Source: Streptomyces caelestis (GTDB lineage Bacteria; Actinomycetota; Actinomycetes; Streptomycetales; Streptomycetaceae). From it: DNA of 60,652 nt. Where the stretch lies: the NCBI RefSeq assembly GCF_001279005.1, contig NZ_LGCN01000217.1, positions 1 to 60,652 of the forward strand, in the 5' to 3' direction. Under the pieces are notes generated by a model that was not told the DNA's origin, ran no database searches, and saw nothing but the letters and a program-made list of their open reading frames with translations. Both the position numbers and the translations under genes were made by a program. Positions 11,221 through 19,659 of the stretch are shown here, in pieces. The first letter of the stretch is position 1. The number at the start of each line of letters is the position of its first letter.

Positions 11221-12738
11221 TCAGTTGCCGGTCATCGACCGGGCCGCCGCGTAGACGTCGAAGACGGCGAGTGCCAGCGGGACCAGCGTCAGCAGGACGA
11301 ACACCTCCGCGATCTCCATGAACCGGCCCCAGAAGGGCGTGACGCCGCGCCGGGGGACGATCAGACCGATGGCGGTGACCAGGGCGATGGCCACGGCCAC
11401 GGCCGCGGTCAGCCACACGCTGCGGACGTCGAGGGCGGTGGTGTCGCCCTGGAGCGCGTCGCGCCAGGCCTGCGCCGGCGGGTTCATCGCGAGCCCCAGG
11501 CCGAGGAAGACCAGGCAGGCGAGGCCGGCCGCCAGAGCGGAGGCGACCTGGGCGGTGTACCGGAACAGCTGGGCCCGCATCAGCATCGCGACGCCGGTGG
11601 CCAGGGCGAGGAGTTGCGCCCAGACGTTGCCGGAGAAGCCGAGGACGATCGACGCCCCCACGGAGACGAAGGCGCATCCGCCGACGAGGCCGACGAGGAG
11701 TTCGTGGCCGCGACGGGCCTGGGCCGCGACGCGCCGGGTGTCGACGGGTTCCGGAGCGTCCTGCTCCTCCGTCAGGTAGGAGCCGCGTGACGCGCTGGGC
11801 GGTTCGAAGCCGATGGGCAACCGCGCGAAGCGCACGGACAGGCCCGGCAGGAAGGCGAGGGCGCACACGGCCAGGGGCGCGCACACGGCGGCCGTCTCCA
11901 TGGGCTCCAGCCGTGTCAGCATCGCGAGGAACGTCGTGAGCAGGCCGATCGCGGAAGCGAGGACGAAGGCCACGAAGGGGCTGTCGCCGCCCGGCGACAC
12001 CAGGGCGAGCACGACGGAGGCGACCAGCACCGCCGCGCACGCCAGGAGGAACTGGAGCCGCCCGATGCCCTGGCCGTCGGCGAGCGGCAGCAGTCCCGAG
12101 CCGGCCACGGCGACGTTGGGCAGGGCGCCCAGCCCGAGGGCGACCGCGGAGCCGCGGTCGTCGTACACCCGTGCACGGACGCACGCGAAGGTGGTCAACA
12201 GGACTCCGGCGACCGCGGCGAGGATGCCCTGGAGACCGTGCATGTCGTGGTGGACCTGGGAGCTCCACGCCACGAACGCCAGCAGCGCAGGAAGGACACC
12301 TCCCGCCACGAGACCGGCGACGCGGGTGAGATCGCCGTCCCACAGGGCGCGGTCGCGGGTGACGGCGGACGCCACCGCCTCCGACACGTCGTCGAAGACG
12401 GCGGGGGGCAGCGACTCCGAGAACGGGCGCAACGTGAGCAGTTCGCCGTCCAGGATGCGCTGGACCGCGAAGGACCGGGCGCTGTCGAGGACGGTCCCGT
12501 CACGGCGTACGAGGTGGTAGCCGACCGGTGCGCCCTCGGCGGGACTCTGCCGGGAGAACCGCAGGATCTCCGGGTACAGGTCGGCGACCGGCACGTCGTC
12601 CGGCAGCGCCACGTCGACACGGCTGTCGGGGGCCACGATGGTGACCCGGCAGAAGCCGAGTCCCGTGCCTGCCCCGGACGGGGCTCCGGTGCCCGGTCCG
12701 CCGGCCGTGCCGGCCGGCGCGGAGGCCGTCGTACTCAC
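11221..12738 (-). CDS. eccD: Type VII secretion integral membrane protein EccD
   Basis: 505 residues: an N-terminal ubiquitin-like (YukD) domain at about 30-110 (FCRVTIVAPDSRVDVALP), then about eleven transmembrane helices to the C-terminus, which is the EccD architecture. EccD forms the membrane channel scaffold of the ESX core complex with EccB, EccC and EccE. The start is GTG 12738 with GAGGGGGA nine bases upstream; the open frame to 12885 is an unsupported extension. Divergent from eccC across 305 bases that carry two palindromes. Confidence 0.93.
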   Translation of the reverse strand: MSTTASAPAGTAGGPGTGAPSGAGTGLGFCRVTIVAPDSRVDVALPDDVPVADLYPEILRFSRQSPAEGAPVGYHLVRRDGTVLDSARSFAVQRILDGELLTLRPFSESLPPAVFDDVSEAVASAVTRDRALWDGDLTRVAGLVAGGVLPALLAFVAWSSQVHHDMHGLQGILAAVAGVLLTTFACVRARVYDDRGSAVALGLGALPNVAVAGSGLLPLADGQGIGRLQFLLACAAVLVASVVLALVSPGGDSPFVAFVLASAIGLLTTFLAMLTRLEPMETAAVCAPLAVCALAFLPGLSVRFARLPIGFEPPSASRGSYLTEEQDAPEPVDTRRVAAQARRGHELLVGLVGGCAFVSVGASIVLGFSGNVWAQLLALATGVAMLMRAQLFRYTAQVASALAAGLACLVFLGLGLAMNPPAQAWRDALQGDTTALDVRSVWLTAAVAVAIALVTAIGLIVPRRGVTPFWGRFMEIAEVFVLLTLVPLALAVFDVYAAARSMTGN

Positions 12739-12964
12739 CTGTTGTTCCCCCTCGTCGGTGCTGCGGACCCGCGCGTACCGTCGCGCACGGTCCCTGGGCG
12801 GTGCTCTCGTCCGATCCGCCCGCCGGTCGCCTCCTCGGGGACCGGGCCGACGGACCACACGTGTGCCGCACGTCGCGCGGTGCACGCACTTCGGCGGCCG
12901 ATTCGCAACTGCTCACACGTCTCACGGCACCCTACCGCCCACCGGAGTCAGCGGCTGTCAGTAG

Positions 12965-12981
12965 GATCGCGCAGCGCGATC
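12965..12981. promoter_or_regulatory. Candidate operator: 17-base palindrome upstream of eccC
   Basis: Perfect palindrome GATCGCGC-A-GCGCGATC overlapping the -10-like TAGGAT and 63 bases before the eccC start. Typical of a dimeric repressor site, but the binding protein is unknown. Confidence 0.45.
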
Positions 12982-13010
12982 GACGTTCGCCGGACACGGG
13001 GCGGCGGGCG

Positions 13011-13024
13011 GAACGGATCCGTTC
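13011..13024. promoter_or_regulatory. Candidate operator: 14-base palindrome before eccC
   Basis: Perfect palindrome GAACGGATCCGTTC, 19 bases upstream of the eccC start and unlike the palindrome at 12965. A chance occurrence cannot be excluded. Confidence 0.35.
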
Positions 13025-13043
13025 GGCAAGGGAATTGGTGCGA

Positions 13044-16000
13044 GTGAGTCACATCGTCGTCAAACGTCCGCCACGTGCGCTGCCGAAGGACGTGCCCACG
13101 AACGAAATCGTGCTGCAACCGCCTCCGGAGCTGCCCCGCGGTCAGCAGGAGGGCGCCCTGATGCAACTCCTGCCCATGCTCGGCATGGGCGGGTCCGTGG
13201 TGTTCTTCTTCAATCCGCAGGCCCAGCCGTTCATGAAGATCATGGGCATGGTGATGGTGGCCTCCACCATCGCCATGGGCGTCGCGATGCTGGTCCGCTA
13301 CCGACGCGGCAACCAGGGGCAGCTGGCGGACCTGCGCCGGGACTACCTCCGTTATCTGTCGCAGGTCCGGCTCACCACCCAGGAGACCGCGCAGGCCCAG
13401 CGCGACGCCCAGTACTACCTGCACCCTTCACCGGAGCAATTGTGGGCCCTGGTCGCCGAGGGCAGCCGGGTGTGGGAACGGCGCGCCGGCGACGCGGACT
13501 TCGGGCAGGTGCGGGTGGGTCTGGGCCCGCAGGCCCTGGCCACTCCGCTGGTTCCGCCGGAGACCGCTCCGGTGGACCAGCTGGAGCCGCTGACCGCCGG
13601 GGCCATGCAGCGCTTCGTGGCCACCCACAGCACCCTCGACGCCCTCCCGATGGCGATCTCCCTGCGTGCCTTCTACCACGTGACGCTCAGCGGCGACCCG
13701 AAGAGCGTGCGCGGCACGGCCCGTGCCGTCACCGCCTCCCTGGCCGCGCTGCACTCCCCCGACGACCTGGTCGTCGCCGTCGCCACCGGACGCGAGTCGG
13801 CTCCCGAGTGGGAGTGGGCCAAGTGGCTGCCCCACGCGCAGTGTCCGACGGCCACGGACGGCGCCGGCAGCATGCGCCTCGTCACCACCGACCCCGTGGA
13901 GCTGGAGGAACTGCTCTCCACCCGTCTCCAGGGCCGTCCGCGCTTCCACCCGGGCGGGCCGCCGGTGCCCGAGCAGCCGCACCTGGTCGTCGTGCTCGAC
14001 GGCGTCTCCCTGCCGCCGACGTCGCTGCTGGCGAGTCCGGAGGGCCTGCAGGGCGTGACCGTGCTGGAGGTCGTGCCCGGCAACCTCGCCACCGGTCGTG
14101 GTGACCTCTCCCTCGTCGTCCACGCCAGGGACCTGCGTCTGGAGTCGGCGCACGGCATGGTCTACGAGGGCACGGCCGAGGGACTCTCGTACGAGGCGGC
14201 GGAGGCCCTGGCCCGGCAGCTCGCCCCCCTGCGCATGGCGTCGGGCGGGGACGACGACGAACCGCTCCTGTCCAACCTGGAGTTCACCGATCTGCTGAAT
14301 CTGGGTGACGCCGCGGCGGTGGACCCACGACGGACCTGGCGACCCCGTTCGCAGTCCGAACGGCTGCGGGTGCCGATCGGCGTCGGCGAGGACGGCCGGG
14401 CCGTGATGCTCGACCTCAAGGAAGCGGCGCAGGAGGGCATGGGCCCGCACGGCCTGTGCGTCGGCGCGACCGGTTCCGGGAAGTCGGAGCTGCTGCGCAC
14501 CCTGGTCCTCGGCCTCGCCGTGACCCACTCCTCCGAAACCCTCAACTTCGTGCTGGCGGACTTCAAGGGCGGCGCCACCTTCGCGGGCATGGCCCAAATG
14601 CCGCACGTGGCGGCCGTGATCACCAACCTGGCCGACGACCTCACCCTCGTCGACCGGATGGGCGACTCCATTCGCGGTGAACTCAACCGGCGCCAGGAGA
14701 TGCTCCGCGACGCGGGCAACTACGCCAACATCCACGCCTACGAGAAGGCCCGCGCCGCGGGTGCTCCGCTGCAGCCGATCCCGTCCCTCGTGCTGGTGAT
14801 CGACGAGTTCAGCGAACTGCTGACCGCCAAGCCGGACTTCATCGAGATGTTCGTGCAGATCGGCCGGATCGGCCGGTCGCTGGGCGTGCACCTGCTGCTC
14901 GCCTCGCAGCGGCTGGAGGAGGGGCGGCTGCGCGGGCTCGAGACCTACCTGTCGTACCGGATCGGTCTGCGGACGTTCTCGGCGGCCGAGTCGCGGGCGG
15001 CGCTCGGCGTTCCGGACGCCTATGAGCTGCCGAACGTCCCCGGCTCCGGTTTCCTGAAGTTCGGTACGGACGAGATGGTGCGCTTCAAGGCGGCGTACGT
15101 CTCCGGCGTGTACCGCTCCGGCACCGACCGGACGGCGTCGTACGACGGCCCCTTGCCCGTGGACCGCCGGCCCGTGCTGTTCACGGCCACGCAGGTCCCG
15201 GTGCGGTACCTGGCGGTTCCGCGGCAGCGCGACGCGTCCGACGGCGTGGGGGGCGACGAGACGGACGACGCGCTGGCCGACACCGTCCTCGACGTCATCG
15301 TGCGGCGCCTGGAGGCGCAGGGCCCGGCCGCGCACCAGGTGTGGCTGCCCCCGCTGGACAGCCCGCCGTCGCTCGACGCACTGCTGCCCGGCCTCGCCGA
15401 GGTGCCCGGCCGCGGCCTGACCCAGCCCGGCTACGAGGGCGCGGGCCGGCTCGTCGTCCCGGTCGGCCTCGTCGACAAGCCGTACGAACAGCGTCGCGAC
15501 CCCCTGTGGGTGGACTTCGGTGGCGCGGCCGGCCACATGCAGATCCTGGGCGGCCCGCAGTCCGGGAAGTCGACGCTGCTGCGCTCGATCATCGCCTCCT
15601 TCGCGCTCACCCACACCCCTCACGAAGTGCAGTTCTACGGACTGGACTTCGGCGGCGGCGGCCTGTCCGCCGTGGCGGGGCTCCCGCATGTGGGCGGTGT
15701 GGCGTCGCGTCTGGACCCCGAGAAGGTGCGGCGTACGGCGGCCGAGGTGTACGGCGTCATGACACGCCGGGAGGAGTACTTCCGTACGGCGGGCATCTCC
15801 TCGATCGCCGAGTTCCGCGCCCGCCGTGCGCGGGGCGACGTCTCCGTGACCGACCAGCCCTGGGGCGACGTCTTCCTGGTCATCGACGGCTGGGGGAACT
15901 TCCGCACGGACTACGACGCGCTGGAGCCGGTCGTGCTGGACATCGCGACGCGCGGCCTCGGCTACGGCATCCACCTGATCCTCACCGCTTCCCGCTCCAT

Positions 16001-17027
16001 GGAGGTCCGCGGCAACCTCAAGGACCAGTTGATGAACCGCCTGGAACTGCGGCTCGGTGACCCCATGGACTCCGAGTTCGACCGCAAGGTCGCGGCCAAC
16101 GTGCCGACGGGGGTGCCCGGTCGCGGCCAGACCCCGCAGAAGCAGCACTTCATGGCCGCGGTCCCGCGGATGGACGGCCTGTCCTCCGACACGGACCTCG
16201 CGGAGGCGACCCAGGCGCTCGGGACCGAGGTGGCCCGGCACTGGCAGCAGCCAGGTGCTCCCGCGGTGCGCCTGCTGCCGAGGGAGTTCCCGGCCCACCA
16301 GCTCCCCCCGGGCGACCGGTTCCCCCGCCAGGGGGTCTCCTTCGCGCTCGACGAGGACAACCTGGAGCCGGTGTTCGTCGACTTCGACCAGGACCCCTTC
16401 TTCCTGATCTTCGGGGAGAGCGAGTCCGGCAAGTCGAACCTGTTGAAGCTGCTCATCCGGCGCCTGACCGAGCGCTACGACGGCGACAGCTGCAAGCTCT
16501 TCGTCATCGACAACCGGCGCTCCCTGCTGGGCGTGACCCCGCCCTCGCACCTGGCCGAGTACGTCCCCATGTCGAACCAGATGCAGCACCACATGGACGC
16601 GCTCGCCGAACTGATGCAGCGGCGCACACCGACCGCGGACGTCACGCCGCAGCAGTTGCGCGACCGCAGCTGGTGGCAGGGGCCGATGGTCTACATCGTC
16701 ATCGACGACTTCGACCTGGTGGCCACGTCGAGCGGCAACCCCCTGGCCGGCCTGACCGAGCTGCTCCCCCTCGCCCGGGACGTCGGCGTGCGCTTCATCA
16801 TCGCCCGCTCCACCGCGGGCGCGAGCCGCTCCGGGTACGAGCCCTTCATGCAGCGGCTGAAGGAGCTCGGCGCGCAGGGCGTCGTCCTCAGCGGCGATCC
16901 GGCCGAGGGCGACCTGCTGGGCGGCGTGCGTCCGCGTCCGATGCCTCCGGGGCGGGGCGTGTTCGTCTCCCGGCGGCGGGGGCGGCCGTTGGTGCAGACG
17001 GGGCTCGTGGCGGAGGAGGAGCTCTGA
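13044..17027 (+). CDS. eccC: Type VII secretion ATPase EccC (FtsK/SpoIIIE family)
   Basis: A single-chain EccC of 1327 residues (Ca and Cb fused): two transmembrane helices near residues 40-85 and three FtsK/SpoIIIE ATPase modules. Walker A motifs are GATGSGKS (about 473), GGPQSGKS (about 837) and GESESGKS (about 1124); Walker B-type sequences are LVLVIDEFSELL, VFLVIDGWGNF and VYIVIDDFDLV. EccC powers and selects substrates of the ESX system. I chose GTG 13044 (reads MSHIVVKRPPRALP) with AAGGGA ten bases upstream; GTG 13038 is a close alternative. The gene is followed by a hairpin terminator. Confidence 0.95.
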   Translation: MSHIVVKRPPRALPKDVPTNEIVLQPPPELPRGQQEGALMQLLPMLGMGGSVVFFFNPQAQPFMKIMGMVMVASTIAMGVAMLVRYRRGNQGQLADLRRDYLRYLSQVRLTTQETAQAQRDAQYYLHPSPEQLWALVAEGSRVWERRAGDADFGQVRVGLGPQALATPLVPPETAPVDQLEPLTAGAMQRFVATHSTLDALPMAISLRAFYHVTLSGDPKSVRGTARAVTASLAALHSPDDLVVAVATGRESAPEWEWAKWLPHAQCPTATDGAGSMRLVTTDPVELEELLSTRLQGRPRFHPGGPPVPEQPHLVVVLDGVSLPPTSLLASPEGLQGVTVLEVVPGNLATGRGDLSLVVHARDLRLESAHGMVYEGTAEGLSYEAAEALARQLAPLRMASGGDDDEPLLSNLEFTDLLNLGDAAAVDPRRTWRPRSQSERLRVPIGVGEDGRAVMLDLKEAAQEGMGPHGLCVGATGSGKSELLRTLVLGLAVTHSSETLNFVLADFKGGATFAGMAQMPHVAAVITNLADDLTLVDRMGDSIRGELNRRQEMLRDAGNYANIHAYEKARAAGAPLQPIPSLVLVIDEFSELLTAKPDFIEMFVQIGRIGRSLGVHLLLASQRLEEGRLRGLETYLSYRIGLRTFSAAESRAALGVPDAYELPNVPGSGFLKFGTDEMVRFKAAYVSGVYRSGTDRTASYDGPLPVDRRPVLFTATQVPVRYLAVPRQRDASDGVGGDETDDALADTVLDVIVRRLEAQGPAAHQVWLPPLDSPPSLDALLPGLAEVPGRGLTQPGYEGAGRLVVPVGLVDKPYEQRRDPLWVDFGGAAGHMQILGGPQSGKSTLLRSIIASFALTHTPHEVQFYGLDFGGGGLSAVAGLPHVGGVASRLDPEKVRRTAAEVYGVMTRREEYFRTAGISSIAEFRARRARGDVSVTDQPWGDVFLVIDGWGNFRTDYDALEPVVLDIATRGLGYGIHLILTASRSMEVRGNLKDQLMNRLELRLGDPMDSEFDRKVAANVPTGVPGRGQTPQKQHFMAAVPRMDGLSSDTDLAEATQALGTEVARHWQQPGAPAVRLLPREFPAHQLPPGDRFPRQGVSFALDEDNLEPVFVDFDQDPFFLIFGESESGKSNLLKLLIRRLTERYDGDSCKLFVIDNRRSLLGVTPPSHLAEYVPMSNQMQHHMDALAELMQRRTPTADVTPQQLRDRSWWQGPMVYIVIDDFDLVATSSGNPLAGLTELLPLARDVGVRFIIARSTAGASRSGYEPFMQRLKELGAQGVVLSGDPAEGDLLGGVRPRPMPPGRGVFVSRRRGRPLVQTGLVAEEEL

Positions 17028-17122
17028 CGGTCCACCGACGCCGGCGGCTCTCATCGCCGCTGCGTGCACTCGCACTCGGCTGAGGCTGCCCGATGACCGC
17101 GGTTGCCGAAGCGGCGGTGAGA

Positions 17123-17157
17123 CGGCCCGGGGAGGCAGGGACGGCCTCCCCGGGCCG
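17123..17157 (+). terminator. Terminator of eccC
   Basis: Perfect inverted repeat, 14-base arms (17123-17136 and 17144-17157), 7-base loop, about 95 bases after the eccC stop. Confidence 0.8.
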
Positions 17158-17221
17158 GAGCGCGCCGCGACGCCAGGCAAGCGGAAGCGGTCGGGCAGCG
17201 CGCGCCGGTGATCCACCGGAG

Positions 17222-17380
17222 AAAGCCGGGCTGGAGACCGCTGCCGCCGACAGCCATCGTCAGTGCGTCGGCCATCAGGGATGCGCGCTGGTGGTCCACC
17301 ATCGAGTGGCCGACGGTCTCGCGGGCCGCCGGATACAGCCAGTCCTCGTCGGTGGGGATATATAGGTGATGTCCTCCAAC
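17222..17380 (-). mobile_element. Remnant of an IS3-type transposase (OrfB)
   Basis: On the minus strand two frames together read D-I-T-Y-I then P-T-D-E-D-W-L-Y, and after a short gap VGHSMVDHQRASLMADALTM. This matches the IS3-family OrfB text DITYIPTDEGWLYLA ... GYAMADHxRxELxxDAL known from actinobacterial elements. The frame changes at 17357-17366 (TATATAT), where removing one AT restores it; the VxDLxSR segment of intact proteins is missing. No terminal repeats or other parts were recognised, so this is an old scar in the otherwise gene-free 17028-17518 interval. The rest of that interval holds the eccC terminator and weak hairpins (17400-17419 and 17448-17469). Confidence 0.7.
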
Positions 17381-17518
17381 ACGTGAGGCCCCGCGGCCGG
17401 ATCTTTCTTTTGCAAGATCGTTCCTGCCAGGGGCCTTACGGTTGTACGGGCTTGGGGACGGCGGAGCCCAGTCCGATCCGGCGATCACGACGAGTGACGG
17501 CCGGGTACGGGAAAAGGA

Positions 17519-17818
17519 TTACTGCAGGTACCGGGACGCCGCCAGGTCGCCTTCCATGTACGTACCGCCGGACGAGCCCACGACATGACCGATGCCCATC
17601 AGGGCCTGGTGGATGTCGCTGGCCTCTTTGTCCCAACGCCGCAGCTTCTCGTCGAAGGTGTCCTGCGCCTTACCCGCCCAGTACTGCTTGCTGTTGACCA
17701 CCATCTGCCGGAGCTGCTGGAGGTCCTCGTCGAGCTGCTTCGCCTCGTTGGCGATGGTGGTCGCCGCGATGTCGAGACCGTCATAACCGACTTGCAGTCC
17801 CTCGTTGTTACGGCTCAT
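17519..17818 (-). CDS. esxA: WXG100 protein, EsxA/EsxB pair member (with YxxxD tail)
   Basis: 99 residues forming the ESAT-6-like helical hairpin, with the turn motif WAG at residues 47-49 and a C-terminal secretion-type YxxxD motif (YMEGD, 87-91). These proteins are exported as heterodimers by the ESX apparatus; in S. coelicolor the EsxA/EsxB pair is secreted and needed for normal sporulation. It lies 60 bases after the partner gene, same strand. The esxA/esxB naming follows remembered S. coelicolor order; by the presence of YxxxD this one is CFP-10-like. Start ATG 17818. Confidence 0.9.
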   Translation of the reverse strand: MSRNNEGLQVGYDGLDIAATTIANEAKQLDEDLQQLRQMVVNSKQYWAGKAQDTFDEKLRRWDKEASDIHQALMGIGHVVGSSGGTYMEGDLAASRYLQ

Positions 17819-17878
17819 CTCTGTCTACCTCGTCTCGCTCGTGTGTGCTGTTGGCCGATGACCGGGAATTCCGCCGGC

Positions 17879-18226
17879 TCAGAACGAGCTGAACGGGGAG
17901 GACTGCACCGTGGGGGCGCCGTCCAGGACGTTGATCTTGTTCACGGAGGCGCGGACCTCGTCTTCCTTGCTGTCCTTGATGTTGCGCGCCGTGGTCATCG
18001 CGTCGATGACGTCGGCGAGGACGCGACCCATGTTCTGCAGAGACGTGTTGATCTCGTACTGCTTGGTGTCGAACGCGGCACGACCGATGCCGTGCCACTG
18101 CCCCTCGAGGCTGTCGATCACACCCTGGAGGCTGCGCACCCGCTTCCGGATGTTCTCGAACTTCTCGTACATGTCCTTCTGCAGCTTGACTACCGCTGCA
18201 TCTTCGAGTTTCTGGTCGACGGCCAT
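17879..18226 (-). CDS. esxB: WXG100 protein, EsxA/EsxB pair member
   Basis: 115 residues, helical hairpin with WHG at 44-46; longer than the usual 100 owing to an 18-residue C-terminal extension, without a YxxxD/E motif, ending PFSSF. First gene of the two-gene esx unit: a terminator hairpin at 18305-18345 separates it from mycP, so the pair probably has its own promoter in 18227-18304. GGGAGGG lies before the ATG. The partner (17519-17818) carries the secretion signal, fitting export as a heterodimer. Confidence 0.9.
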   Translation of the reverse strand: MAVDQKLEDAAVVKLQKDMYEKFENIRKRVRSLQGVIDSLEGQWHGIGRAAFDTKQYEINTSLQNMGRVLADVIDAMTTARNIKDSKEDEVRASVNKINVLDGAPTVQSSPFSSF

Positions 18227-18304
18227 GGTCAGCCGGCCCTCCCTGTCTCTGTTCTGGATTCCAACTGGTGTGGCTCAGTGGCTTACGGCGGTGATACGAG
18301 GGCT

Positions 18305-18345
18305 CCCGCCCGATTCGGTCTTTCGGTCTTTTCGAGTCGGGCGGG
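18305..18345 (-). terminator. Terminator between mycP and the esx pair
   Basis: Near-perfect inverted repeat, 13-base arms (18305-18317 and 18333-18345, one G-U), 15-base loop, 25 bases beyond the mycP stop. Confidence 0.75.
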
Positions 18346-18369
18346 TACGAGCGGGCGGCAGAGCCGGTG

Positions 18370-19635
18370 TCACCGTGCGCGTCGTGCGCGCAGCACCCCG
18401 AAGGTGACCCCACCGATCACGATCACCGCCGCGGCGGCGCCCAGGGCGATCCACAGCGTGTTGCTGTCGTTCGACGACTCCGCGGACACGGTCTCCGTCT
18501 TCGATCCTGCTCCGGCCGCCTTGTCCGCGGAAGTGGATCCCGCGCCCTGTGACGTGCCTGTTGCAGAGGGGGAGGGAGAGGCCGGATTGATCTCCGTCAC
18601 CAGTTCCTCCCCTTCCTTCTTGTTCCACTTGCCGAGCGGATCGGAGTAGGGGTCACCGGCGTCATAGTTCGGGTCCGCGAGCACCACGCGCGGCCGGATG
18701 GTCCCGTATCCGGACTTCTGTGTCGGCTTGTCCTTCGGCCACTTGCGACCCGCCGTGTCGATCAGCGCGCGGGTGACCTGGTTCGCGGTCCAGTCGGGGT
18801 GCGCGGACCAGACGAGGGCGGCGGAGGCTGCGGTGATGGCGGTGGCCGAGCTCGTGCCCTGCCGACCGTGACAGTAGGTACTGAAATCAGGTCGACAGTA
18901 TGACGGGATGTTTTCTCCCGGAGCCACGAGGTCAACGTACTGACCATGGGCGGCGAAGTCCGACACTTTGCTGGACTCGTCGATGGACGAGACGCCCAGG
19001 ACGTACGGGTAAGCGGCCGGATATTCGATGTATTCATCACCGTGGTTTCCCACGGCAGCAATCATCAGCTTCCCCTTCGAAGCGATGCGCTTGATCGCAG
19101 CTTCGATTTCAGGGTCGGAGGCCGGCGAACCGAATGACATGCTGACGATCTTCGCATCGGTGTCTGCAACCGCCTGGAGAGCTTCCAACGTTGTAGCTGT
19201 TTTTCGCTCCTCCTCACCCTTCAACCGTTCTCCGAGTTGGATCCGATACGGAACGATTTTCGCTCCAGGTGCAAGCCCTTGGATGCGACCGTTCGTTCCG
19301 GTGCCAGCGATCATTTCAGCCATGGTCGTTCCATGACCGGAGTAGTCGTCGGTGGCGCCATAAGCAACGCTCTCGGGGACCTCATCGGCGAGGACTTGTC
19401 CCTTGAGTGAATCCGTATGGGGATTGACTCCGGAGTCGATGACCGCGACCTTGATGCCTTTACCCGTGCTGGTCTTCCACATCTGCTCGGCCTGCATGGG
19501 CTCCAGGTACCACTGTTCCGACTGGACATCGGCGGCAGCAGCGCCCGGGGCGAACGCCACGCTCGCTGTGACCAGGGCGCTCACGACGGCGCCCATGGCA
19601 CGTACGCGTCGCCCTCGACGTGTCCCTGATTTCAT
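18370..19635 (-). CDS. mycP: Mycosin-type subtilisin protease (first of two)
   Basis: A 421-residue membrane-anchored serine protease of the T7SS: signal peptide (about 1-34), S8 catalytic triad visible in VAVIDSG (Asp, about 66), DDYSGHGTTMA (His, about 97) and GTSSATA (Ser, about 264), a Ser/Thr/Ala linker, and a C-terminal transmembrane helix (about 393-412) followed by RARRAR. Mycosins are part of, or stabilise, the ESX membrane complex and process substrates. Lies 24 bases after the large WXG-type gene, so is cotranscribed with it. A second mycosin is at 26552-27868. Confidence 0.93.
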   Translation of the reverse strand: MKSGTRRGRRVRAMGAVVSALVTASVAFAPGAAAADVQSEQWYLEPMQAEQMWKTSTGKGIKVAVIDSGVNPHTDSLKGQVLADEVPESVAYGATDDYSGHGTTMAEMIAGTGTNGRIQGLAPGAKIVPYRIQLGERLKGEEERKTATTLEALQAVADTDAKIVSMSFGSPASDPEIEAAIKRIASKGKLMIAAVGNHGDEYIEYPAAYPYVLGVSSIDESSKVSDFAAHGQYVDLVAPGENIPSYCRPDFSTYCHGRQGTSSATAITAASAALVWSAHPDWTANQVTRALIDTAGRKWPKDKPTQKSGYGTIRPRVVLADPNYDAGDPYSDPLGKWNKKEGEELVTEINPASPSPSATGTSQGAGSTSADKAAGAGSKTETVSAESSNDSNTLWIALGAAAAVIVIGGVTFGVLRARRAR

Positions 19636-19659
19636 GGTGTGGTGAGTCCTCGCTAGCGC

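Larger units (their letters stand above)
12739..13043. promoter_or_regulatory. Divergent eccD/eccC control region
   Basis: This 305-base gap separates eccD (minus) from eccC (plus). A -10-like TAGGAT is at 12962-12967, overlapping a perfect palindrome; a second palindrome lies close to the eccC start. No clear -35 was found for either direction. Confidence 0.55.

Noticed and set aside
13428..17216. 1262-codon minus-strand open frame antisense to eccC
   Set aside because: Composition (Arg/His/Gln/Gly-rich) is typical of a complement shadow and eccC is unambiguous.
17051..17488. Intact 145-residue minus-strand gene between eccC and esxA
   Set aside because: Only its middle resembles a transposase, with a frame change in the motif; treated as an IS remnant and not a gene.
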